Part shown: positions 16,968 to 25,885 of the stretch, one piece after another | Layout: the number at the start of each line of letters is the position of its first letter | Position numbering within the stretch: the stretch's first letter is position 1 | Assembly: GCA_025210775.1 (NCBI GenBank) | Contig: JAOARB010000013.1 | Span: forward strand, 124,001 to 188,000 | Length of the DNA stretch: 64,000 nucleotides | Direction of reading: 5' to 3' | DNA from: Prolixibacteraceae bacterium | GTDB lineage: Bacteria > Bacteroidota > Bacteroidia > Bacteroidales > Prolixibacteraceae | The notes under the pieces: model-generated | What the model was told of the DNA's origin: nothing | The model's database searches: none | The model's input: only the letters and a program-made list of their open reading frames with translations | Position numbers and translations under genes: made by a program

Positions 16968-17879
16968 TTACTTAACCTCAATCATTGAGAAAGAATAATC
17001 CTTATCATTTTCTGGTGAAAATTCAATATCTAATCGTCCTAATTGGACTCCTGCCCAACCACTTTGTGTAACCACAACCTTATTACCGTTTTTGTTTTCC
17101 ACTAGCGTTGGTTCATCCAAGAATGTATGAGTATGACCTCCTACAATCACATCAGTGCATTTGGTGTCTGCTGCAATAGTCAAATCAGAGACTCTATCTG
17201 ACTTATAACTATATCCTATATGAGAAAGACAAATAACAAGATCGCATTCTAGTTCTTGTTTCAGCTTCTTTTCCATTTTTAGAGCTGTTTCTAAAGGATC
17301 AAGATAAACAGTCTCTTCATAATTACGTTCTAAAACCAAGCCATCTAATGCAACACCAAGACCATAGATTCCTATTTTGATTCCTTCTTTATCAAGAACC
17401 AAATATTCTTTGGTCATCCCATTTAAAATAGTTTTTGAAAAATCGTAATTGGAGCATACCATTGGAAAATTCGCATTATGCAACTGACTTCTAATGCCTT
17501 CAAGACCATTATCAAATTCATGATTTCCAATGGTCGCTGCATCGTAACCCATGGCACTCATACATTTCAGTTCCACCTCTCCTTTAAAATAGTTAAAGTA
17601 AGGGGTTCCTTGGAAGATATCACCTGCATCTAATAACAACACATTATTTCCTTCTGTTCTAATTTTTTCTATTAGATTAGCACGACGTTCAAGCCCTCCC
17701 ATACCAGCATCCTTTGCCGCATCTTTTGGGAAAGGGTCCACATGTGAATGAAAATCATTGGTATGAAGAATGGTTAATTTACGAGTATTTTCTACCGAAG
17801 AGCCAAAAGCTGGACTAACCATTGCTGTTGCTAATGATGCAACACCCATTTTTTTTATAAATGATCTTCTATTTTCCAT
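16968..17879 (-). CDS. 5'-nucleotidase N-terminal metallophosphatase domain protein (Tat-exported)
   Basis: Stand-alone catalytic half of a UshA-type nucleotidase. 303 residues. MENRRSFIKKMGVASLATAM carries a twin-arginine motif (RRSFIKK), which places the start at the ATG 17877-17879. Metal ligands are all present: D42/H44 (HTNDFHSH), D87 (DAGDIFQG), N119-H120 (IGNHEFDNG), H220 (CLSHIG), H249/H251 (GGHTHTFLDEP). It stops before the nucleotide-binding C-terminal domain, which is the separate upstream gene. Overlaps that gene by 11 bases, so the two halves are co-translated and probably work together in the periplasm. Confidence 0.92.
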   Translation of the reverse strand: MENRRSFIKKMGVASLATAMVSPAFGSSVENTRKLTILHTNDFHSHVDPFPKDAAKDAGMGGLERRANLIEKIRTEGNNVLLLDAGDIFQGTPYFNYFKGEVELKCMSAMGYDAATIGNHEFDNGLEGIRSQLHNANFPMVCSNYDFSKTILNGMTKEYLVLDKEGIKIGIYGLGVALDGLVLERNYEETVYLDPLETALKMEKKLKQELECDLVICLSHIGYSYKSDRVSDLTIAADTKCTDVIVGGHTHTFLDEPTLVENKNGNKVVVTQSGWAGVQLGRLDIEFSPENDKDYSFSMIEVK

Positions 17880-18666
17880 TTTTAATCCTCCCATCTAATT
17901 TTGATGATATTACAATTCCTTTCTCTGTTTGATCTGAGATATAATCAATCATTAGATCACGTAGTCTTATACCTGCATTCACTCTTTTCAGTGCTTTTTT
18001 CAAAACTCCAGAACCATCACCTCCATCAGCAATATAGTCACTAGTAATTAGCCAGTACTTTTGGGTTGACACAATCTTCTTGTTTTGAAGCAGTGCTTTG
18101 GTCGCTTTATTATCTTTAATTACAAAACGAACTCCTGCAACAGATTCTCCTCCTCGACTAGCAATATAATTTAAGAATGCTTTCACCTGATCTCCTGTTA
18201 ATTGAAGAAGAACAACTTCATTTTCAAAAGGCATCAATTGGAAAATATTCTCAACTGTAATATCTCCTTTATTAATTGGGACTCTTAAACCTCCATTATT
18301 TAGCATTGCGAAATCAACCTTAATTCCTTTAATCTTTTCTTTTGCAATGTCTTGTCCTGCATCTAACAACAGATCTGAGCAATAGTTGGATAACACACTC
18401 TCAGGCTTACCTTTAAACATATTATCACTCGCATGTCCAATAACACGACTCATGTCTGATTGTAACTTCTCCCTATATGGAGCAATAATTGCTGAAACAT
18501 CATTCGCCCCATTATACTTATCATCCAGTTTCTCATATTGGTACTGAATTTTCGCTACCTTTAAGTTCTCACCATTTAGAGTAGACTCTTTGGGTTTACA
18601 ACTAACACAACAAAGTGCCAAGATAAATCCCCAAAATACGAAGTAACCATGACGTCTATTCATCAT
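17869..18666 (-). CDS. 5'-nucleotidase C-terminal domain lipoprotein
   Basis: 265 residues. Lipoprotein signal FVFWGFILALCCVSCKPKES (lipid Cys about 23), then the UshA C-terminal nucleotide-recognition domain: SNYCSDLLLDAG, DFAMLNNGGLRVPINKGDIT, NIFQLMPFENEVVLLQLTGD, GVRFVI and ITSDYIADGGDG. These correspond to the substrate-binding loop and stacking region of 5'-nucleotidases. The catalytic metal site is in the downstream gene. The order here (C-domain gene first) is the reverse of the fused protein. A GTG three bases upstream (18667-18669) is an alternative start; I use the first ATG. Confidence 0.92.
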   Translation of the reverse strand: MMNRRHGYFVFWGFILALCCVSCKPKESTLNGENLKVAKIQYQYEKLDDKYNGANDVSAIIAPYREKLQSDMSRVIGHASDNMFKGKPESVLSNYCSDLLLDAGQDIAKEKIKGIKVDFAMLNNGGLRVPINKGDITVENIFQLMPFENEVVLLQLTGDQVKAFLNYIASRGGESVAGVRFVIKDNKATKALLQNKKIVSTQKYWLITSDYIADGGDGSGVLKKALKRVNAGIRLRDLMIDYISDQTEKGIVISSKLDGRIKNGK

Positions 18667-18704
18667 CACAATATAATTTTAAGTTTTATTTACATAAAAG
18701 TTTA

Positions 18705-18712
18705 CAAATATA
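18705..18712 (-). promoter_or_regulatory. -7 promoter element, 5'-nucleotidase operon
   Basis: TATATTTG on the minus strand, 39 nt from the ATG at 18666; exact TAnnTTTG match. No clear -33 element. Confidence 0.5.
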
Positions 18713-18852
18713 AATAAGTAAAATTATTCTAGAACTATTAAAAGTTATTCTTAATCTATACATTTTTGTTTATTTTGTAAGGAGAACAAGGTAGTTACAA
18801 TCTTTCTCTATTTTGATAAAAGAATAGACCTTTTCTTATTCGTTTTTTATCT

Positions 18853-18860
18853 TATATTTG
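18853..18860 (+). promoter_or_regulatory. -7 promoter element, DUF4494 gene
   Basis: TATATTTG about 113 nt upstream of the ATG at 18974. This divergent 300-bp region to the 5'-nucleotidase operon otherwise shows nothing but AT-rich sequence. Confidence 0.45.
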
Positions 18861-18973
18861 TAACTTTGATAGAATAATGTTCGGTATACATAAGAAATAA
18901 TTTTAATACAGAAAGGAATGTTTCCTTCTCATTTATTTCAAATACTAAGTCCTAATATATAAAATAATATCAG

Positions 18974-19447
18974 ATGAATACGTGGTTTGAATGTAGAGCT
19001 AAATACGTAAAGATCGACGAAACAGGTCGTGAAAAGAAAGTAAACGAAGCATATCTTATTGATGCCGTTTCATTTACTGAAGCAGAAAGCCGTATTTACA
19101 AAGAGCTTGAGCAAATGATCAGTGGAGAATTCACTGTAACTAAAATTGCAAAAACTAACATTGCTGAGATCATCCCAACAGAGGATGGAGATCGTTGGTT
19201 TAAAGCAAAAGTTACTTTCATCTCTATTGACGAAGATAATGGTAAAGAGAAGAAAGTTTCTCAATACGTATTGGTTCTTGCAAATAATGTGAAACAAGCA
19301 TTCGAACGAGTAGAGTCAGGAATGGAAGGGATGACTGTTGATTTTGAAATTCCAACTGTTTCAGAGAGCCCTATTATGGATGTATTCCCATATTTCTCAA
19401 ATGATGGTTCTGCACCAAAAGAAGAAGAGGTAACTGAAAAAGCTTAA
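18974..19447 (+). CDS. DUF4494 domain-containing protein
   Basis: 157 residues, typical family length, known only from Bacteroidota and of unknown function. Two internal repeats are visible: MNTWFECRAKYVKIDETGRE (1-20) with KKVNEAYLIDAVSFTEAESRIY, and RWFKAKVTFISIDEDNGK (about 75-92) with KKVSQYVLVLANNVKQAFERV. Each half therefore has the form W-F-x-[CA]-[RK]-[AV], K-K-V and an acidic helix. The C-terminus is acidic (SAPKEEEVTEKA). No signal peptide, so cytosolic. Monocistronic: a strong terminator follows directly. Confidence 0.92.
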   Translation: MNTWFECRAKYVKIDETGREKKVNEAYLIDAVSFTEAESRIYKELEQMISGEFTVTKIAKTNIAEIIPTEDGDRWFKAKVTFISIDEDNGKEKKVSQYVLVLANNVKQAFERVESGMEGMTVDFEIPTVSESPIMDVFPYFSNDGSAPKEEEVTEKA

Positions 19448-19468
19448 TCCTTCTTTCTATAGAGAATT

Positions 19469-19502
19469 AAAAGACTTTACATTACGAAATGTAAAGTCTT
19501 TT
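19469..19502 (+). terminator. Strong terminator after the DUF4494 gene
   Basis: AAAAGACTTTACATT (19469-19483) and AATGTAAAGTCTTTT (19488-19502) form a perfect 15-bp stem with loop ACGA, followed by CTTTATTAT. Confidence 0.93.
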
Positions 19503-19552
19503 CTTTATTATACAAAATCTAAAATTATTAATCTTTCCTCGATCCTTTGTTT

Positions 19553-20722
19553 ATGACACAAACACTAATAATCAAGACAATAGATTCTACAGACAATCAA
19601 GGTATCGATCAATTCATTCGTTTTCCATACACTTTATATAAAGGAAATCCTCTATGGGGAAATCCATTAGACGAAGATGTAAAAAAAAGAATCACTCCTA
19701 CATTAAACCCTTATCTACAAAAAGGGGATTTTCAATTATGGATTGTCCAAGATGAAAGCAAAACTATTGTTGGACGAATCGCAGCATTTGCTCCCTTTAA
19801 AGAGAAAATAGGTCAACTCGGTTTCTTTGAATGTACTGAAAACTATTCTGTTGCAAAACTTCTTTTTGATACAGTAAAGAAATGGATGCTAAACCATAAA
19901 ATGGAAGCAATTGATGGTCCTGTAAATTTTGGAATGAGAGATGAATTTTGGGGATGTTTAGTTGAAGGAGAATACGAACCAGTATACAATATGCCATACA
20001 ATCCACCTTACTACAAAGAGTATTTTGAAAAATATGGTTTCCTTAACTATTTCAATCAAATAACCTATCTAAGGCCTCTTGAATTAGGGATATTACACCC
20101 TCTTGTTACAAGAGCTGGACGTAGAATTTTAAAGAACAAAGATTTTACAGTACATACTATTGGCAAAGATGATCCACTTCTACCCTCATACTTTCGAGAC
20201 ATCTATAATAATGCTTGGGCCGAATTTGATGGCGTTCCGCCTATTACACTAGAAGAGGCCAATAAGCAAATGGCGATGATAAAACCTATTATCGATAAGA
20301 GGTTGCTAATCTTCGGATTCTATAAAGCTCAACCTATCTCCTTTTTTATTATGATGCCAGATATTGGTCAGATATTCAAACGTTTTAATGGTAAATTTGG
20401 TTGGTGGGAAAAATTAAAGTTTTTCTTTCTATTTAAACAAGGGAAAAGTATTGATCGTGTCATTGGTCGTATCTTTGGTGTTATACCTGAATTCCAAGGA
20501 AAAGGAATGGAAGCAGCAATGGTGGTACATTTTGAAGATATCGTAAGTCAACCTGACTTCCCTTATAAGACACTCGAACTAAACTGGATTGGGGACTTTA
20601 ACCCTACCATGATGAAAGTATCCAAGATGATTGGAGGTACAGAACATAAAAAACATACAACATACAGATTGCCTATTGTTGATCATTTTGATTTCCACAG
20701 AGCCAAAGTAGTGAATAAATAA
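19553..20722 (+). CDS. GNAT-like N-acetyltransferase family protein
   Basis: 389 residues from the ATG at 19553 (an in-frame TTG two codons earlier is less likely). The N-terminal third resembles a GNAT-like fold: DFQLWIVQDESKTIVGRIAA, FGFFEC-type strand LGFFECTENYSVAKLLFDTV, then GPVNFGMRDEFWGCLVEGEY and MPYNPPYYKEYFEKYGFLNY. A second half has VIGRIFGVIPEFQGKGMEAA, the classic acetyl-CoA loop (Q-x-x-G-x-G/A). So it may be a double GNAT. Similar proteins are widespread in Bacteroidota and uncharacterised. No neighbours point to a substrate. Confidence 0.8.
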   Translation: MTQTLIIKTIDSTDNQGIDQFIRFPYTLYKGNPLWGNPLDEDVKKRITPTLNPYLQKGDFQLWIVQDESKTIVGRIAAFAPFKEKIGQLGFFECTENYSVAKLLFDTVKKWMLNHKMEAIDGPVNFGMRDEFWGCLVEGEYEPVYNMPYNPPYYKEYFEKYGFLNYFNQITYLRPLELGILHPLVTRAGRRILKNKDFTVHTIGKDDPLLPSYFRDIYNNAWAEFDGVPPITLEEANKQMAMIKPIIDKRLLIFGFYKAQPISFFIMMPDIGQIFKRFNGKFGWWEKLKFFFLFKQGKSIDRVIGRIFGVIPEFQGKGMEAAMVVHFEDIVSQPDFPYKTLELNWIGDFNPTMMKVSKMIGGTEHKKHTTYRLPIVDHFDFHRAKVVNK

Positions 20723-20857
20723 TCCTCTTTTACGATCAAACGATACTAGAAAGTTCTTTTTTATACTTTTTTGTATCAAAAGTTATGAAATTCATAATTC
20801 GTCTCGACAGAAACATGTATTTTCGTTCCAAATTCATTTAATTTAAAGCGAAATATA

Positions 20858-22927
20858 ATGAGACGAATTAACTATCGTATGTTGTGTTCATTATTGGTTT
20901 GTGGTCTTTTTACGTTTAATAGTGTGAAAGCGCAAGAAGAGCAAACCAATGATGTAATGACTCCCGAATTACTATGGTCATTTGGACGTATTGGGGATAT
21001 GCAAGTATCACCTACTGGTGAACATGTTGCTTACGCTGTTAGTTACTACAACATTCAGGAGAACAAATCTTCAAGGGATATTTATGTAAAAAATCTTTCT
21101 GGAGATGTTCATCAAATTACACGCACACCAGAGAACGAGTTTGGTGTTCAATGGCGTCCTGATGGGAAAAAGATTGGTTACCTTTCTGCAAAATCTGGAT
21201 CAGTACAGATGTGGGAGATGGAACCAAATGGATCTAGTAACAAACAGGTTACAAACATTGAAGGAGGTATTGAAGGGTTTAAATATAGCCCAAACATGAA
21301 ATATATCCTTTTTGTTAAGGCGGTTAAATTAGATGCGACAGTTCATGACCTTTACCCAGATCTTCCTAAAGCAAATGCTCGTTTAGAAACAGATATCATG
21401 TACCGTCACTGGGATCGTTGGCATGATTTCACATACAACCATATTTTTGTTGCAAGTTATACTGATGGAACTTCAGGTAGTGCAGAAGATATCATGCCTA
21501 ATGAACGTTTTGATGCACCAATGAAGCCTTTTGGTGGAGTTGAAGAGATCAACTGGACCGTAAATAGCGATGCTATTGCATATACATGCAAGAAGAAAGT
21601 TGGCAAAGAATATGCAATGTCTACAAACTCAGACATCTATCTTTACAATATCAATGATAAGACAACCAAAAATTTAACAGAAGGAATGATGGGATATGAT
21701 AAATGTCCAGTATTCTCTCCTGATGGGAAATATATGGCTTGGAGTAGCATGGAGCGTGATGGATACGAAGCAGATAAGAATCGTCTTTTTATCATGAACC
21801 TAAAGAATGGTAAGAAAAAGGAACTTACTAAAGAATGGGATCAATCTATTCATGGATTAACTTGGGCCGCTGATAGTAAATCTCTATATGGAATCTCTGA
21901 TATCCATGCTACAGATGAAATCTATCAAGTAGGCATCAAAAAACATAGCATTCGTCGAGTTACAAATGGTATTCATAACTACCAAGCTGTACAAGTCGCT
22001 AAAGATGCATTAGTAGCTCAGAGAGTATCTATGTCTTCTCCAGCAGAACTTTATCAAGTAGACCCTGAAACAGGAGAAGATTTTGCCATTACACAAGTTA
22101 CAAAACCTGTAATGGATAAGATCAAGATGGGTAAAGTAGAGAAAAGATGGGTAAACACTACAGATGGAAAGAAAGAGTTGGTATGGGTTATCTATCCTCC
22201 TCATTTTGATCCTAATAAAAAATATCCAGCACTTCTATATTGTCAAGGTGGACCTCAAGGAACCGTAAGTCAATTTTGGTCTTATCGCTGGAATTTCCAA
22301 ATGATGGCAGCCAATGACTATATTATTGTAGCTCCTAACCGTCGTGGACTTCCTGGATTTGGTCAAAAATGGTGTGAAGATATTTCTAAAGACTATGGTG
22401 GACAATGTATGGATGATTATACTTCTGCTATCGACTCAATCGCAAAACTTCCTTATGTTGATGAAAATAGACTAGGCGCTGTAGGTGCTAGTTTCGGAGG
22501 ATATTCTGTATATTACCTTGCTGGACATAACCAAAATAAACGTTTCAAAGCATTTATCTCTCATTGTGGTATTTTTAATTTTGATCAAATGTACAGCACA
22601 ACAGAAGAGATGTTCTTTGTTAACTGGGATTTAGGTGGTTCTTATTGGGATAAAAACAACGCAGTAGCTCAAAAGAGTTATGAGCAATTCTCACCACATA
22701 AATTCGTGGACAACTGGAATAGTCCGATACTTGTTATTCATGGTGCAAAAGATTTCCGTATCCCATATACTCAAGGGATGGGTGCTTTCAATACAGCAAT
22801 CATGAAAGGAATTCCTGCTGAGTTTTTATATTTCCCGGAAGAATGTCACTGGGTTCTAAGACCACAAAATGGTATTCTATGGCAACGTGTATTCTTTAAT
22901 TTCTTAGACAAGAATCTAAAAAAATAA
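20858..22927 (+). CDS. S9-family prolyl oligopeptidase-like serine peptidase, exported
   Basis: 689 residues with a signal peptide (MRRINYRMLCSLLVCGLFTF, cleaved near SVKAQ). An N-terminal beta-propeller (about 35-420) with WD40/TolB-like blades (QWRPDGKKIGYLSAKSG, VFSPDGKYMAWSS) precedes an alpha/beta-hydrolase domain. The catalytic triad is Ser545 (GASFGGYS), Asp632 (HGAKDFRIPYTQ) and His664 (EECHWVL). This fits the dipeptidyl/acylaminoacyl peptidase group that trims peptides in the periplasm of Bacteroidota. Single gene followed by a strong terminator. Confidence 0.95.
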   Translation: MRRINYRMLCSLLVCGLFTFNSVKAQEEQTNDVMTPELLWSFGRIGDMQVSPTGEHVAYAVSYYNIQENKSSRDIYVKNLSGDVHQITRTPENEFGVQWRPDGKKIGYLSAKSGSVQMWEMEPNGSSNKQVTNIEGGIEGFKYSPNMKYILFVKAVKLDATVHDLYPDLPKANARLETDIMYRHWDRWHDFTYNHIFVASYTDGTSGSAEDIMPNERFDAPMKPFGGVEEINWTVNSDAIAYTCKKKVGKEYAMSTNSDIYLYNINDKTTKNLTEGMMGYDKCPVFSPDGKYMAWSSMERDGYEADKNRLFIMNLKNGKKKELTKEWDQSIHGLTWAADSKSLYGISDIHATDEIYQVGIKKHSIRRVTNGIHNYQAVQVAKDALVAQRVSMSSPAELYQVDPETGEDFAITQVTKPVMDKIKMGKVEKRWVNTTDGKKELVWVIYPPHFDPNKKYPALLYCQGGPQGTVSQFWSYRWNFQMMAANDYIIVAPNRRGLPGFGQKWCEDISKDYGGQCMDDYTSAIDSIAKLPYVDENRLGAVGASFGGYSVYYLAGHNQNKRFKAFISHCGIFNFDQMYSTTEEMFFVNWDLGGSYWDKNNAVAQKSYEQFSPHKFVDNWNSPILVIHGAKDFRIPYTQGMGAFNTAIMKGIPAEFLYFPEECHWVLRPQNGILWQRVFFNFLDKNLKK

Positions 22928-22995
22928 TATTATCACATTTTGTTTCTTTAGTTAGAGTCTAATAATCACACTCAACTATTAAGCAAAGACTATTC

Positions 22996-23034
22996 AAGGT
23001 AGCTAGCACGGATTAAAATCCTTCTAGCTACCTT
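22996..23034 (+). terminator. Terminator after the S9 peptidase gene
   Basis: AAGGTAGCTAG (22996-23006) and CTAGCTACCTT (23024-23034) form an 11-bp stem with an inner GGAT/ATCC pair, followed by a run of T. Confidence 0.93.
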
Positions 23035-23146
23035 TTTTTTATTTAGTATATTAATAATGCCTCTCATAAATCTTATGCTTATCGAATATCATTCACACTA
23101 ACAACAATATCTAACTAGTATTTAATTAAAATAAGATTTCTTTCGC

Positions 23147-23154
23147 TACTTTTG
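23147..23154 (+). promoter_or_regulatory. -7 promoter element, MATE gene
   Basis: TACTTTTG, 22 nt upstream of the ATG at 23177; exact TAnnTTTG match. Confidence 0.5.
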
Positions 23155-23176
23155 TGCTCTCTAAAAACAATCATAA

Positions 23177-24559
23177 ATGAATCAAAAAAACAATCTTGAA
23201 TTAGGAACAACTCCCATAAAAAAATTATTCTGGAAATACTTCATTCCTGCCTTTACAAGTGTTGTAATAAATGCCTTATACAATATCGTAGATAGAATAT
23301 TTATTGGTCATGGCGTAGGAGCTTATGCCCTATCTGGACTAAGTGCAGTCTTCCCTATTATGATCATTTTTATTGCCTTTGGTATGCTTATTGGTATTGG
23401 TGGAGGGATACGTATTTCGATCAACCTCGGGAAAGGTGATAAAGATCGAGCAGAAAAGGTATTAGGTAATGCCTTAACTCTCTTAATACTACTTTCGTTT
23501 GTTGTAACTATTTCTGGATTCTGCTTAAAAGAACCTATATTAAAGCTTTTTGGAGCAGGAAAAGAGACATTAACCTATGCAAATGATTATTTGAACATCA
23601 TTCTATTCGGAGCAATTTTTAATATGGTTGGTTTCGGAATGAATAATCTTATTAGATCAGAAGGTAACGCTAAAATTGCGATGTACTCAATTCTTATTAG
23701 TGCAATCACAAATATAATACTCGATCCTATTTTTATATTTGGATTAAATATGGGAGTAAAAGGTGCTGCATATGCAACCATTATCTCTATGGCTATACTT
23801 TGTATATGGGTGCTTTATCACTTTACAAAGAGTAATAAAGCTGTATTGTATTTGAAACTTTCAAACCTTAAGCTACGAAAAGATATCGTATGGTATATTG
23901 TAACTATTGGCTTTGCCCCTTTCTCTATGCAAATCGCCTCTAGTGTGGTACAAGGTATGTTTAACACACAATTAATTGCATACGGTGGAGACTTAGCCGT
24001 CGGTGCAATGGGAATCATTAATAGTGTGATAAACCTTATTATAATGAGTATCATTGCCATCGAAATAGCATCACAACCTATTATTGGGTTTAATATAGGA
24101 GCAAAACAATTTCAGCGAGTAAAAGAAATTCTCTATTTAGGGATTAAATATGCAACGATTCTATCTATCTCATGCTGGCTTATTGTAGAGTTATTCCCAG
24201 AAGTATTAGTTCAAGCGTTTAATAGCAAAAACAAGGAACTACTGGTGTTAGGAACACGTGGACTTAGGGTAATGCTATTTTGTCTTCCTATAATTGGATT
24301 CCAAATCATTGTTTCTAACTATTATCAATCCATTGGCAAAGCCATGATTGCAACAATCGTATCTTTGCTTAGACAGGTATTTTTATTAATACCGCTACTA
24401 TTTTTTATTCCTCAGTTTATGGGACTTGATGGAGTTTGGATATCTGGCCCTATAAGTGACAGTCTCTCATTCTTATTTGCACTATATCTTTTTAATAAAG
24501 AACATAAGAAACTACAAGAACAAGTTGCTTTAGAGACAGTTAATAAGCATCAAGATTAG
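23177..24559 (+). CDS. MATE-family multidrug efflux transporter
   Basis: 460 residues with 12 predicted membrane segments in two homologous halves, the MATE layout. Recognisable spots are PAFTSVVINALYNIVDRIFI (N-half TM1, with the family D in VDRIFIGHG), GIGGGIRISINLGKGDKDRA (the loop after TM2) and its C-half counterpart IASQPIIGFNIGAKQFQRVK. It would export cationic compounds using a Na+ or H+ gradient across the inner membrane. Monocistronic, with its own promoter word and a bidirectional terminator shared with the EamA gene. Confidence 0.95.
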   Translation: MNQKNNLELGTTPIKKLFWKYFIPAFTSVVINALYNIVDRIFIGHGVGAYALSGLSAVFPIMIIFIAFGMLIGIGGGIRISINLGKGDKDRAEKVLGNALTLLILLSFVVTISGFCLKEPILKLFGAGKETLTYANDYLNIILFGAIFNMVGFGMNNLIRSEGNAKIAMYSILISAITNIILDPIFIFGLNMGVKGAAYATIISMAILCIWVLYHFTKSNKAVLYLKLSNLKLRKDIVWYIVTIGFAPFSMQIASSVVQGMFNTQLIAYGGDLAVGAMGIINSVINLIIMSIIAIEIASQPIIGFNIGAKQFQRVKEILYLGIKYATILSISCWLIVELFPEVLVQAFNSKNKELLVLGTRGLRVMLFCLPIIGFQIIVSNYYQSIGKAMIATIVSLLRQVFLLIPLLFFIPQFMGLDGVWISGPISDSLSFLFALYLFNKEHKKLQEQVALETVNKHQD

Positions 24560-24595
24560 AGTAATCCTAAACAAGAATACTTTAGTGAAAGTATA

Positions 24596-24636
24596 AAAAA
24601 GAGGGTAAAAGTGAAAATCACTTCTACCCTCTTTTT
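24596..24636. terminator. Bidirectional terminator between MATE and EamA genes
   Basis: AAAAAGAGGGTA (24596-24607) and TACCCTCTTTTT (24625-24636) pair, with an inner AAGTGA/TCACTT stem; converging genes end on both sides. Confidence 0.92.
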
Positions 24637-24637
24637 C

Positions 24638-25558
24638 TTATAAACTGTCCATCTCTAGTGGATGAATCTTCTTATGTTTCTTTTGGCTGTATTTATCCAC
24701 AATAGGGAACAAAAATACAGCTAACAATAATATAAACGTTCCAATAAAGAAGCCCAAAGACATTCTTTCCGACTCTTGGAAGATGATCTGTGCAAGAACA
24801 ATACTATATACAGGTTCTAGATTTACCGTTAAGACAACGGTATATGCAGAAAGCTTTCTCATTACAAATACGCTTAAAACAAAAGCAAAAGCAGTACATA
24901 TTACACCTAATAGTATTAAATAGAATAAATTACTATTTGAAAGTGACAGAAGAGAAAAATTTAGACCTCCAGTAAACAGCATCCATAAAGAGAGTCCTAC
25001 AAAGCCTGCTGCCATTTCATAAAAGGTAACGGTAATCGGAGAGAATTTATCATTTGCAAAGAAACGATTTAAAACAGTAAACATTGTGGCTAAGAAGGCA
25101 GAAAACAAAGACATCAATATACCTGCCATATACTTAAACTCAAAGTTAAAGATGATATAAAGCCCTATAATGATCAATATACCAGTCAAAACTTCTAACT
25201 TTTTGATCTTCGTTCTAAAGAACATTGGTTCTAAAATACTTGCAAATAGGGTACCTGTAGCAAAAGTTCCTAATGCGACAGATATGTTTGAGATCTTAAT
25301 AGCATAGAAAAAGGTAACCCAATGAAAAGCAACAATACAACCAATTCCAGACACTTTCAGTAAATCCTTTGTTTTTATCCTAAAAGAACGCCTTGTTGCT
25401 ATCATATAAGCACCTAAACTTATTGCTGCAAATAAAATACGATACCAAACCAAAGGGATGGCATCGAGAGTTATTAATTTCCCCAGAACACCAGTAAAAC
25501 CATAAATAAGTACTACCAGATGTAGAAACCACAAACTTTTTTTATTAGAATTATTCAT
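24638..25558 (-). CDS. EamA/DMT-superfamily transporter (RhaT/YdcZ-type)
   Basis: 306 residues with 10 membrane segments in two EamA repeats, as in DMT-superfamily metabolite exporters. Typical spots are WFLHLVVLIYGFTGVLGKLI (TM1), IPLVWYRILFAAISLGAYM (TM2), NISVALGTFATGTLFASILE with the repeat Pro/Glu, and LEPVYSIVLAQIIFQESE in the second half. The C-terminal tail is basic (YSQKKHKKIH). Exported substrate unknown. Monocistronic with a TATATTTG element upstream. Confidence 0.93.
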   Translation of the reverse strand: MNNSNKKSLWFLHLVVLIYGFTGVLGKLITLDAIPLVWYRILFAAISLGAYMIATRRSFRIKTKDLLKVSGIGCIVAFHWVTFFYAIKISNISVALGTFATGTLFASILEPMFFRTKIKKLEVLTGILIIIGLYIIFNFEFKYMAGILMSLFSAFLATMFTVLNRFFANDKFSPITVTFYEMAAGFVGLSLWMLFTGGLNFSLLSLSNSNLFYLILLGVICTAFAFVLSVFVMRKLSAYTVVLTVNLEPVYSIVLAQIIFQESERMSLGFFIGTFILLLAVFLFPIVDKYSQKKHKKIHPLEMDSL

Positions 25559-25595
25559 CTCAAAAAAACAAATAGTTATACCATATAATAGATCT

Positions 25596-25603
25596 CAAAT
25601 ATA
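25596..25603 (-). promoter_or_regulatory. -7 promoter element, EamA gene
   Basis: TATATTTG on the minus strand, 38 nt from the ATG at 25558. The remainder of the gene-free stretch up to 25825 shows nothing recognisable. Confidence 0.5.
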
Positions 25604-25825
25604 GAGTCTAATTCTCACAAAAATAGTGGAATTATTCACCTATAAAGGATCACAAAGTAACATTTTTCACAATTCTAAGCGTGTTCTATATCATAAGCTT
25701 TTTCTCTAATAAATCACATTCATTAGAAGCAATATGGTATGTTAACCTTTTTCTACTAATAATGTTCACAAGAGAGCTCACAAAGACACACCTCAAGCTA
25801 TAAACTCCTCTCTTATTATGCAAAA

Positions 25826-25854
25826 AAAGAGCTACAGTATAACTGTAGCTCTTT
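25826..25854 (-). terminator. Terminator of nhaA
   Basis: AAAGAGCTACAG (25826-25837) and CTGTAGCTCTTT (25843-25854) form a perfect 12-bp stem 32 nt past the minus-strand stop; TTTTTTTG-like run follows on that strand. Confidence 0.9.
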
Positions 25855-25885
25855 GATATAATATTGAATTAATATTATCTCTAAA

